From: Alphaproteobacteria bacterium
GTDB taxonomy: Bacteria > Pseudomonadota > Alphaproteobacteria > RF32 > CAG-239
Direction: 5' to 3'
Length of the DNA: 7,220 nucleotides
NCBI GenBank assembly: GCA_017645485.1
Contig: JAGCOI010000075.1
Span: forward strand, 1-7,220
Shown here: positions 1 to 6,047 of the stretch, one piece after another
Numbering within the stretch: the first letter of the stretch is position 1
Layout of the letters: every line of letters starts with the position of its first letter
Notes under the pieces: model-generated
What the model was told of the DNA's origin: nothing
Seen by the model: only the letters and a program-made list of their open reading frames with translations
Database searches by the model: none
Translations under genes and position numbers: made by a program

Positions 1-343
1 ATCATCCGCTCGTCCCGCGGTTGGCGCCGCGATGGTATTTTTTGTTTTTGTGTTGATGGGGTTGCCGCCGTTTTGTTTGTTTTTAACCGAATTTATGATG
101 ATGATGGGGGAAGTCAGGCATGCTTTTATTATTTATGCCGTTTTAATCAGTATGGTGATGTTTGTGCCGGTTTATTTAAAAATTGTGCAAACGATTGTTT
201 TTTTACCGCGCGAGCAAAATTTTGACAGAGTGGATTTTGCATTATATATCGGTTTGTTGTTTTATACGGCTTTGATTGTGATTTTGAGTGTTAAACCGCA
301 ATATTTTTTGATTCAGGAAACACTTTTGAAAGGTGTTTTGTAA
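1..343 (+). CDS. Antiporter-like membrane subunit of respiratory complex I type (NuoN-like), C-terminal fragment
   Basis: The last 113 codons or so of a hydrophobic protein; the reading frame is open from base 2, so the ATG at 32 is internal and the gene starts outside the window. The pattern P-A-x-x-A-A-M, then GLPP, then a long membrane helix, then YLKIV followed by a short tail, fits the C-terminal end of the Proton_antipo_M family. These subunits (NuoL/M/N, MrpA/D, hydrogenase HyfF) form the proton-pumping membrane arm of complex I and related complexes. NuoN is favoured because the YLKIV segment resembles NuoN and because the following gene is birA, as in alphaproteobacteria. Oddly, the motif after GLPP reads LFLTEF, with Glu where NuoN normally has Lys (GFxxKF); Glu there is more like NuoM or HyfF. 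The family is secure, the exact subunit is not. The stop codon at 341-343 directly abuts the next ATG. Confidence 0.75.
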   Translation, partial: SSARPAVGAAMVFFVFVLMGLPPFCLFLTEFMMMMGEVRHAFIIYAVLISMVMFVPVYLKIVQTIVFLPREQNFDRVDFALYIGLLFYTALIVILSVKPQYFLIQETLLKGVL

Positions 344-1069
344 ATGCAAAAAAAAGGTATGTGGTTTTATGAGGATTTACCTGTTGTTTCAAGCACAAAC
401 GACGCGGTTGTCGATTTGTGGCAAAAAGTAAAAACGCAATGTATTGTATCTGCTAAAGAACAAACAAACGGTCGCGGCAGGCTGGGGCGTGTGTGGGAAG
501 CTCAAGCGGGTAATTTGTTTGTTTCGTTTGCTTATGAGGTTTTAACGCAAAATATCGGACATCAGGTGATTATAAGCGCTTTGGCCGTGTTTGAAACCAT
601 ACGTTTTTTTGCACCTTTTTGTGATGTTAAAATAAAATGGCCGAATGATGTTTTTGTTGAAGGTAAAAAAATATCGGGTATTTTGTTTGAAAAAGGTCCG
701 GAAAATTGTTGGATTATGGGGGTTGGGGTTAATGTTGCACAAACACCTAAAGTCAGTAATCTTTTATATGAAGCCACATCTTTGGCCGATTTGAATATTA
801 AAACAAGTCGGTCGGTTGTTTTGGAAAAATTAATTGAGGAATTTGATAAACTGCAGGTAAAATATAAAGCAAACGGTTTTTCTTATATAAAAGGCTTATG
901 GCTTGACAATTGTTATTTGCGTGGTAAAAAAGTGGTTATTAAACAAAATAATACGACAACGGAAGGCGTTTTGAGCGATTTGGATAATAACGGCAGTTTG
1001 ATATTAAAAACAAACGAAGGGCTTAAAACAATCTTTGTCGGGGATTTATTTAAAAAGGATGATAAATGA
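344..1069 (+). CDS. birA: Biotin--[acetyl-CoA-carboxylase] ligase (BirA, no DNA-binding domain)
   Basis: Biotin-protein ligase of 241 residues. It activates biotin with ATP to biotinyl-5'-AMP and transfers it to the carrier lysine of acetyl-CoA carboxylase and other carboxylases in the cytoplasm. The hallmark motifs are present in order: SSTND near residues 16-20, the biotinyl-AMP loop GRGRLGR at 43-49, KWPND at 98-102, KISGILFE at 109-116 and GVGVNV at 126-131. A small C-terminal SH3-like domain follows from about 190. There is no N-terminal winged helix, so this is the monofunctional group I type and should not act as a transcriptional repressor. The start ATG follows the previous TAA with no gap, with a Shine-Dalgarno-like AAAGGTG at 329-335. 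The gene ends in an ATGA overlap with RNase J. Its place after an antiporter subunit and before rnj matches alphaproteobacterial gene order. Confidence 0.93.
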   Translation: MQKKGMWFYEDLPVVSSTNDAVVDLWQKVKTQCIVSAKEQTNGRGRLGRVWEAQAGNLFVSFAYEVLTQNIGHQVIISALAVFETIRFFAPFCDVKIKWPNDVFVEGKKISGILFEKGPENCWIMGVGVNVAQTPKVSNLLYEATSLADLNIKTSRSVVLEKLIEEFDKLQVKYKANGFSYIKGLWLDNCYLRGKKVVIKQNNTTTEGVLSDLDNNGSLILKTNEGLKTIFVGDLFKKDDK

Positions 1070-2736
1070 GTTTTAAAAAAGACGGATTATATTTTGTGGC
1101 TTTGGGCGGTTCCGATGAAATAGGTATGAATATGTATGCCTATGCCTCAAAAGGTAAGTGGATAGTTGTTGATGCGGGATACGGTTTTTTAAATGACGAC
1201 TATCCGCCGATGGATATGTGTTATGCTTCTGCGGAATTTTTGAAAGAATATGCCGATGATATTGAGGGGCTTTTTATTACGCATGCGCATGAAGACCACA
1301 TGGGTGCTGTGGCGCATATTTTGCCGGTGTTGAAATGCGCTGTTTATGCAACGCCTTTTGCAATGGGGTTGATTAAAGACAGATTAAAAGAATATCAAAT
1401 GGCTGATATTGTGCCCTTAAATGTGGTGCATTCGGGTGATGTGATTAAAACAAGTGCTTTTGAAGTTAAGTTTATTTCGTTAACGCACTCGGTTCCCGAA
1501 ACATGCGGCCTGTTTATTAAAAGCGATTTTGCAAATGTTTTTCATGCAACGGATTGGCGTTTTGATAACGGAAGGCTGGAAAGCCTTATTCAAACGGATT
1601 ATGCTTCGCTGACACAAGCGGCGACGGACGGTGTTGATATGTTTGTATGTGATTCTACGAATATTTTGGTTGAATCTCAACAACCGAGCGAATCCGAAAT
1701 AAGAAAAAATTTAATTGAACTTATTCCTCAAATAGAAGGGGGGATTGTGGTTACCTGTTTTGCTTCTAATTTAATGCGTTTGGAAAGTTTGATTTTAGCG
1801 GCTGATGCCGCAAACAGAACGCCTGTTTTGATGGGCAGAAGTTTAGAGCATAATATGACACTTGCCAAAGAATGCGGTTATTTTAAGGATTTGCCTGCGA
1901 CATACAGCCCCGAGCAGGTGCAAGGATTGACCTCGGATAAGGCGCTTTATATTTGTACCGGTTCGCAGGCAAATTACAGGAGTGCGCTCAGCATTATAGC
2001 AAACGGCGAAAGTAAATATGTGAAACTTGATAAAGATTATACCGTGATTTTTTCTTCGAAAATTATTCCGGGTAATGAAGAAAAAATTGAACGTATGCAA
2101 GAAAAGATGATTGCCGACGGTGTTAAAGTTATTACCGAAGAAACGGCACCGATTCATACATCCGGGCACGCCTCGAAAGAAGAATTAAGAGAAATGTATG
2201 CCATCTTAAAGCCGAAAATCGTTTTTCCGGTGCATGGCGATAAGCGCTTTATCAGAGAACATAAACGTTTTGCGCTTTCATGCGGGGTGCCTGAAGTGGA
2301 GTCGTGTAAAAACGGCGATTTGTTTTATCTGCACGACGGGCATATTGAAAAAATCGAAGAGGTTTTTACCGATATTATCGGTGTTGACCACGGCAGAAGC
2401 GTTCCTTTGTCTTCAGAGCTTGTTAAAATGCGCCGACGTATTGCTTATAACGGTATTTTATTTATTTCCGCGCTTGTGTCGAAAGACAACAGGTTGCTTG
2501 ATTTGGATATTACGTCGCCCGATATTTTGGATTTTGATGCGTTTGAACAATTGGCTGCAGACATAAAAAAAGAAATGATGCCCGTTTTGGATAAGGATAT
2601 TTCGGAACGCGGATTAAATGCGCATACGAAAGATATTATCAAAAGCAAAATAAGAAAGGCTGTTTTTAATCAGACGGATATGAAACCCGTAACCGTTTTA
2701 CACATTTTTCAAGAAGGAGAAAATCAATGTCAATAA
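1066..2736 (+). CDS. rnj: Ribonuclease J (metallo-beta-lactamase/beta-CASP RNase)
   Basis: A 556-residue zinc-dependent ribonuclease of the RNase J family, which combines 5'-to-3' exonuclease and endonuclease activity in mRNA turnover and rRNA maturation. The N-terminal metallo-beta-lactamase core carries HAHEDH at residues 73-78, His141 in LTHSVPE, and Asp163 in HATDW. The beta-CASP domain spans roughly 200-350. The later motifs are HTSGHAS with His364 and His368, and PVHGD with His390. A C-terminal domain follows to 556, giving normal family length. The start ATG at 1066 overlaps the birA stop as ATGA and has AAGGA at 1055-1059. The last 10 bases overlap the next gene. In HATDW a Thr replaces the Gly found in the usual TGD version of that motif, but the metal-binding Asp is kept, so activity is expected. 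The alphaproteobacterial neighbour coaX, commonly found between birA and rnj, is absent. Confidence 0.95.
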   Translation: MSFKKDGLYFVALGGSDEIGMNMYAYASKGKWIVVDAGYGFLNDDYPPMDMCYASAEFLKEYADDIEGLFITHAHEDHMGAVAHILPVLKCAVYATPFAMGLIKDRLKEYQMADIVPLNVVHSGDVIKTSAFEVKFISLTHSVPETCGLFIKSDFANVFHATDWRFDNGRLESLIQTDYASLTQAATDGVDMFVCDSTNILVESQQPSESEIRKNLIELIPQIEGGIVVTCFASNLMRLESLILAADAANRTPVLMGRSLEHNMTLAKECGYFKDLPATYSPEQVQGLTSDKALYICTGSQANYRSALSIIANGESKYVKLDKDYTVIFSSKIIPGNEEKIERMQEKMIADGVKVITEETAPIHTSGHASKEELREMYAILKPKIVFPVHGDKRFIREHKRFALSCGVPEVESCKNGDLFYLHDGHIEKIEEVFTDIIGVDHGRSVPLSSELVKMRRRIAYNGILFISALVSKDNRLLDLDITSPDILDFDAFEQLAADIKKEMMPVLDKDISERGLNAHTKDIIKSKIRKAVFNQTDMKPVTVLHIFQEGENQCQ

Positions 2737-3701
2737 CACCCGAAAAATTAAAAAAAGGCGATAAAGTGATGATTGTTGCACCCGCAAGGGGCTTAAAGCT
2801 TATCAGTGCGGAATGTCGTAAAATTGCCGAAGAACGCCTCGAAAATATGGAGCTTGAGTTTGTGTTTGCAAAAAACACAACAGATGAAAATTTTGATATG
2901 TTTGGCTCTTCAAGTGTTCAAAAACGGGCTCAAGACATTAATCAAGCTTTCGGCGATAAGTCCGTTAAAGCCGTTGTAACGGTTATCGGGGGCTTTAATT
3001 CAAACGAAATTTTAAAATATATTGATTATGATTTAATCAAAAAGAATCCGAAAATTTTTATGGGTTTTTCGGATATTACGGCACTTCACGCCGCCATTTA
3101 TGCCAAAACGGGTCTTGTGACCTATTATGGCCCGCACTATAGCTCGTTTGGTATGAAAAAAGGGTGTGAATATACCGTTGAAAATGCCGTCAAAATGCTT
3201 TTTGAAAACGGTGAACATGAATTATTGCCTTCAGATGAGTGGAGTGATGATAAGTGGTATATTGATCAGGAAAATCGCGAATTTATTAAAAATGAAGGCT
3301 GGTGGCAAATAAGAAGCGGAAATGCGGCAGGTACGATTATCGGCGGTAATTTATGCACGTTTATCTTAAACAACGGCACACCGTTTGAACCAAAGTTTGA
3401 AAAAGACACAATATTGTTTATTGAGGATGATGAAATGTCGGATTTGGCAACTTTCGACCGCAACTTACAAGCTTTAATCAATCGGGCGGATTTTGAAAAT
3501 GTGAAAGGTCTTGTTATCGGGCGTTTCCAAAAAGCTTCCAAAGCAACACGCGAAGAACTTGAGTTTGTTTTGGATAAGAGAGAGCTTAAAAATATGCCGA
3601 TTATCGCCAATATTGATATGGGGCACACAACCCCGATTGCAACGATACCGCTCGGCGGTAAGGCACGCATTGAAAACGGCAGGATTTTTATTAAAGATTA
3701 G
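2727..3701 (+). CDS. S66-family serine carboxypeptidase (LD-carboxypeptidase, MccF-like)
   Basis: A 324-residue S66 peptidase. Members remove the terminal D-Ala from the muropeptide tetrapeptide during murein recycling (LdcA), or cleave the aminoacyl-nucleotide amide bond of microcin C-type toxins and so give immunity (MccF). The catalytic triad is visible: nucleophile Ser115 in FMGFSDITAL, Glu233 in LFIEDDE, and His300 in DMGHTTP. The oxyanion region is GGFNSNEIL at 88-96. The phrases YYGP (133-136) and AGTIIGGNL (201-209), with an insert rich in Trp and acidic residues around 165-195, look closer to the MccF branch than to classical LdcA. No signal peptide is seen, so it should be cytoplasmic. 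The start ATG lies inside the end of rnj, with a strong AAGGAG at 2714-2719, which fixes it. Substrate specificity cannot be decided from the sequence alone. Confidence 0.9.
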   Translation: MSITPEKLKKGDKVMIVAPARGLKLISAECRKIAEERLENMELEFVFAKNTTDENFDMFGSSSVQKRAQDINQAFGDKSVKAVVTVIGGFNSNEILKYIDYDLIKKNPKIFMGFSDITALHAAIYAKTGLVTYYGPHYSSFGMKKGCEYTVENAVKMLFENGEHELLPSDEWSDDKWYIDQENREFIKNEGWWQIRSGNAAGTIIGGNLCTFILNNGTPFEPKFEKDTILFIEDDEMSDLATFDRNLQALINRADFENVKGLVIGRFQKASKATREELEFVLDKRELKNMPIIANIDMGHTTPIATIPLGGKARIENGRIFIKD

Positions 3702-3753
3702 GCTTATATAAGTACTTTATTTTATAAATTGAGTATAAAAACAAAAAAAAATA

Positions 3754-3769
3754 TTGCAAAGGTTGCAAA
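3754..3769 (+). repeat. Direct repeat TTGCAAA x2, 9-base period
   Basis: Two exact copies of TTGCAAA separated by GG, about 70-90 bases before the beta-barrel start codon. It could be an activator or repressor site, or could overlap a -35 element; chance is also possible in such AT-rich DNA. Confidence 0.4.
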
Positions 3770-3789
3770 TATGGACTAACGTTTATAGC

Positions 3790-3802
3790 GTATCGTTGAT
3801 AC
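3790..3802 (+). repeat. Short dyad GTATC-gtt-GATAC upstream of the beta-barrel gene
   Basis: Perfect 5-bp inverted arms around a 3-base centre, ending 38 bases before the ATG. A second, asymmetric pair (GACTA at 3774-3778 and TAGTC at 3804-3808) flanks it. It may be an operator half-site pair or a small 5' UTR hairpin. It is short enough to be chance. Confidence 0.3.
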
Positions 3803-3840
3803 ATAGTCAAAGAAGTTAACTTTATAAAGGATATATTTTC

Positions 3841-4395
3841 ATGAAAAAATTTGTATTACTCGGCGGTGTTGCCTGCTTATTCGCAGCTAATGCACAAGCC
3901 TTAGAATTGTCACCTTATATCGGTGCAGATTATAACTATACGATGACACATCATGCAAAGTCTGATGCCGGTTTATTGCCTTCTAAGTATCATACAGGTA
4001 CTTTTGCTTTCGGTACATATGTCGGCCGTTATGCTGCTCTTGAAGGTTTTGCTGAATTTTCAAAATACGAAGATAAAAAAGGTAATCGTTTGAACTATCG
4101 TGCATTCGGTGCTGATTTGTTAGGTGTTTTGCCGTTTGGTTGTCATGATCAATTCAAATTGTTAGGCTCTGTCGGTGCCGGCCGTTATTACAACAAAGCA
4201 AGATTGACAACAGTTGCCGGAAAAGAAACAGTTGATGAATATGATTGGGGTTATCGTTTTGGTGCAGGTGCACAATATGACATCAATGAAAATTGGGCAA
4301 TACGTACAATGTATCACCATGTTGTGTTTAACAAACCTCATTTTGCATACACCAACTTAGATGCATTCTCAGTCGGTGTGCGTTATAACTTTTAA
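3841..4395 (+). CDS. Small outer-membrane beta-barrel protein
   Basis: A 184-residue exported protein. The N-terminus MKKFVLLGG... is a typical Sec signal peptide ending AQA at residues 18-20, so cleavage before Leu21 is likely. The mature part is rich in alternating aromatic and small residues that can be read as eight transmembrane strands, for example SPYIGADYNYT, RLNYRAFGADLL, YRFGAGAQYDI and the last strand FSVGVRYNF. The terminal Phe is the recognition signal for the BAM assembly machinery. Size and pattern fit the OMP_b-brl/OmpA-barrel type porin-like fold; no peptidoglycan-binding domain follows. Glycine is mostly GGT and the gene looks more codon-biased than its neighbours, which suggests high expression (inference). 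It is a single-gene unit with its own leader and a strong terminator. Its specific role (adhesion, structure or small pore) is unknown. Confidence 0.85.
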   Translation: MKKFVLLGGVACLFAANAQALELSPYIGADYNYTMTHHAKSDAGLLPSKYHTGTFAFGTYVGRYAALEGFAEFSKYEDKKGNRLNYRAFGADLLGVLPFGCHDQFKLLGSVGAGRYYNKARLTTVAGKETVDEYDWGYRFGAGAQYDINENWAIRTMYHHVVFNKPHFAYTNLDAFSVGVRYNF

Positions 4396-4417
4396 GATAA
4401 ATGATTTTTAGAGGTAA

Positions 4418-4449
4418 AAAAAACCACGCTTAAAAAAGCGTGGTTTTTT
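4418..4449. terminator. Bidirectional intrinsic terminator between convergent units
   Basis: A perfect 14-bp inverted repeat (left arm 4418-4431, right arm 4436-4449) with core CCACGCTT/AAGCGTGG and an AAAA loop. On the plus strand it is followed by a run of six T, ending the beta-barrel gene 22 bases after its stop. Read on the minus strand, the A-run at 4416-4423 becomes eight T, ending the cyclophilin unit. It lies exactly between the two converging stop codons, so it serves both. Confidence 0.92.
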
Positions 4450-4462
4450 ATTGGGTTGTTTG

Positions 4463-5068
4463 TCAGAGGTCGGCAATCACATCCATACTGACAATAATAT
4501 CCGGCTCATCAACCATGCCGTTGTAGCCGTCGCCTTTTTTTATGTTGTCAACATATTCCATACCGGATGTAACCTCGCCCCAAACGGTGTATTGTCCGTT
4601 AAGCCACGGGGCATCCGCAAAGCAGATGAAAAACTGGCTGTCTGCCGAGTCCGGATTGGCCGCTCTGGCCATGGAAACCGTGCCGCGTTTGTGTTCTTTT
4701 TTGTTAAATTCGGCTTTCAGTTTTTTGCCTGAACCTCCCGTTCCTGTTCCTAAAGGACATCCTGTTTGCGCCATAAAGCCGTCTATGACGCGATGAAATT
4801 TTAAGCCGTTATAAAAACCTTGACGCACCAGTTCTTTAATGCGTGAAACATGAGAAGGGGCTATATCTTCAAACATTTCTATAACAACATCACCATCTTT
4901 TAATTTTAATACAAGTGCGTTTTCAGGATCTTTGACATTGTATGAGTGCTTTATTTTTTTGTGTCTTGCATTACTCATTTCAAGCTTTTTTGTTTCATTG
5001 GCGGCAAGGTTTTTTGTTTTTGTACCGCCTAAATTTTTTGTTTCGGATTTTTTTAAAAGTTCTGACAT
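4463..5068 (-). CDS. Cyclophilin-type peptidyl-prolyl cis-trans isomerase with repeat-bearing N-terminal tail
   Basis: A 201-residue cyclophilin, which catalyses cis-trans isomerisation of Xaa-Pro bonds. The catalytic domain runs from about residue 48 to the end and resembles cytoplasmic PpiB. It has FHRVIDGFMAQTG at 91-103 (Arg93, Phe98, Met99, Gln101), SQFFI at 144-148, and PWLNGQYTVWG at 153-163. Trp154 matches the cyclosporin-contact Trp of eukaryotic cyclophilin A, a position often not Trp in bacterial enzymes; Tyr160 replaces the active-site His, as is common in bacteria. Residues 1-47 are an extra Lys-rich hydrophilic tail with three 8-residue repeats, not a signal peptide, so the protein is probably cytoplasmic. 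The far start is supported by GGAGGG directly upstream; Met31 has no such site. It lies 33 bases after the ATP-grasp gene and is the last gene before the shared terminator. Confidence 0.92.
   Translation of the reverse strand: MSELLKKSETKNLGGTKTKNLAANETKKLEMSNARHKKIKHSYNVKDPENALVLKLKDGDVVIEMFEDIAPSHVSRIKELVRQGFYNGLKFHRVIDGFMAQTGCPLGTGTGGSGKKLKAEFNKKEHKRGTVSMARAANPDSADSQFFICFADAPWLNGQYTVWGEVTSGMEYVDNIKKGDGYNGMVDEPDIIVSMDVIADL
4976..5047 (-). repeat. Three tandem 24-base coding repeats in the cyclophilin N-terminal tail
   Basis: Residues 8-31 read as SETKNLGG, TKTKNLAA and NETKKLEM: three consecutive 8-residue units with consensus x-[EK]-T-K-[NK]-L-x-x. The DNA units share an ACAAAAA core but have diverged at third positions and at the ends, so the array is not a fresh slippage product. 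Confidence 0.7.
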
Positions 5069-5072
5069 TTTT

Positions 5073-5078
5073 CCCTCC
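5073..5078 (-). promoter_or_regulatory. Ribosome-binding site that fixes the cyclophilin start
   Basis: On the minus strand GGAGGG lies four bases before the ATG at 5068. This near-consensus site supports the long form with the repeat tail, not a start at the internal Met31 codon (4976-4978), which has no comparable site. Confidence 0.8.
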
Positions 5079-5101
5079 GTAAGATTGCTTCTAAAATGTA
5101 T

Positions 5102-6046
5102 TTAGTTTTTCTGTAAGATAAAATCAACCCGTTGTTCGGGGTTTAAATTTTTAGGATAACGTTTTTCGGCATGTTTGATGGCTTTTATTAAACCGGCCGA
5201 ATTGGCAATTTGAATGGCAAGACCGGGGCGTGCGTTAAGTTCCAACATCATCGGACCTTTATTTTCATCTAAGACAATATCGGCCCCCAAATAACCGAGC
5301 CCTGTCATTTCGTAAGCTTTTGCGGCAATAAGCAAATGTTCGCGCCAAAACGGTACACAAAGCGTTTTTAAATCTGCTTTCGTATCCGGATGAATTTGTA
5401 TGGGCATATTGTGTTGAACGGCCGTTAAGGTTTTGCCGGTTTTGATATCAAGACCGACACCGACGGCGCCCTGATGTAAATTGGCACGACCGCCCGATTC
5501 CGATGTGGCAAGACGCGTCATGGCCATAATCGGATAGCCTTTATAAACAATAATACGGACATCAGGCACACCCTGATAGCTGAATTTTTCAAAAATGTTT
5601 GAAAAATGGACCATTTCTTCGATTAAAGCCACATCATATTGCCCGCCTAAGCTGTATAAACCGCTTAAAATGTTGGAAATATGCTGATAAACCTGCGCAT
5701 AGGTTAAGTTTTTTTCAGAAGCGGTGGTATAAATATCTTTATCCCATTTTTTAATAACAAGTACGCCTTTGCCCCCGCTGCCGTGTGCCGGTTTGATAAC
5801 AAATTCTTTGAAACCTTTGACCATATCCGGAAAGTGTTTCACTTCGTGCTGATATTCGATAATGGCTATTTTTTTTGTGGTGTTGATACCGTTTTCAACG
5901 GCAAGCTCTTTTGTTTTGACTTTGTCGTCAACAAGCGGATATAAACGACGCTTATTTAATTTTGATATTACTTTATAATTTCGGGCATTCATGCCCAAAA
6001 TGCCGATGTTTTTCAGTTTTTTTGACACTTGCCCCAAAAAAAACAT
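5102..6046 (-). CDS. RimK-related ATP-grasp ligase (alpha-L-glutamate ligase-like protein)
   Basis: A 314-residue ATP-grasp enzyme of the RimK-related amidoligase group, expected to form an amide bond via an acyl-phosphate, with an amino acid such as glutamate as a likely but unproven donor. It opens with the family block GMNARN (18-23), LYPLVDDKVKTKELA (35-49), then the nucleotide-binding loop VIKPAHGSGGKG at 83-94. The hinge Glu143-Glu144 (LIEEMV), PDVRIIV at 161-167 and SGGRANLHQGAVG at 184-196 follow. The Mg-binding residues are Asp257 (GADIVLD), Glu269 and Asn271 (LELNARPG). Length is normal. No signal peptide or membrane helix is seen, so it is cytoplasmic. The start is one base after the stop of the 7TM gene, with AAAGGA (6054-6059) inside that gene's end, implying translational coupling. 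Comparative genomics links this family with the 7TM/inactive transglutaminase protein upstream; the substrate is unknown. Confidence 0.9.
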   Translation of the reverse strand: MFFLGQVSKKLKNIGILGMNARNYKVISKLNKRRLYPLVDDKVKTKELAVENGINTTKKIAIIEYQHEVKHFPDMVKGFKEFVIKPAHGSGGKGVLVIKKWDKDIYTTASEKNLTYAQVYQHISNILSGLYSLGGQYDVALIEEMVHFSNIFEKFSYQGVPDVRIIVYKGYPIMAMTRLATSESGGRANLHQGAVGVGLDIKTGKTLTAVQHNMPIQIHPDTKADLKTLCVPFWREHLLIAAKAYEMTGLGYLGADIVLDENKGPMMLELNARPGLAIQIANSAGLIKAIKHAEKRYPKNLNPEQRVDFILQKN

Positions 6047-6047
6047 C

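Larger units (their letters stand above)
3702..3840 (+). promoter_or_regulatory. Intergenic leader/promoter region of the outer-membrane protein gene
   Basis: A 139-base AT-rich gap between the S66 peptidase and the beta-barrel gene; no ORF or RNA gene is seen. It holds a direct repeat of TTGCAAA (3754-3760 and 3763-3769), a dyad GTATC-gtt-GATAC (3790-3802) and a ribosome-binding site AAAGGA at 3826-3831, nine bases before the ATG. A possible promoter is TTGCAA (3763-3768) with TATAGC (3784-3789), but the 15-base spacer is short and the call is weak. No clear intrinsic terminator for the upstream operon is present, so some read-through into the beta-barrel gene is possible. Confidence 0.45.

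Noticed and set aside
32..343. ATG at 32 as the start of a 103-residue protein
   Set aside because: The frame is open to the left edge and the upstream codons (P-A-V-G-A-A) continue the family pattern; this is an internal Met of a truncated gene.
1843..2169. Minus-strand open frame of 108 codons inside rnj
   Set aside because: Antisense shadow of a strongly conserved coding region; low-complexity Phe/Asn-rich translation typical of a shadow in AT-rich DNA.
3266..3670. Minus-strand open frame of 134 codons inside the S66 peptidase gene
   Set aside because: Fully antisense to the catalytic Glu and His region; Ser/Leu-rich translation without recognisable motifs.
3703..3717. Palindromes CTTATATAAG and AAGTACTT after the S66 stop codon as a terminator
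   Set aside because: They are AT-rich, overlap each other, and have no GC stem followed by a T-run.
3868..3876. Possible lipobox (G-V-A-C) in the beta-barrel signal peptide
   Set aside because: The -3 residue is Gly, the hydrophobic stretch before Cys12 is short, and a clear AQA signal-peptidase I site follows with a barrel C-terminus.
4451..4796. Plus-strand open frames across the cyclophilin gene
   Set aside because: They lie wholly antisense to the well-supported cyclophilin, lack ribosome-binding sites and show no family resemblance.
4976..4978. Internal Met31 as the cyclophilin start
   Set aside because: It would give a more usual PpiB length, but it lacks a ribosome-binding site while the upstream ATG at 5068 has GGAGGG.
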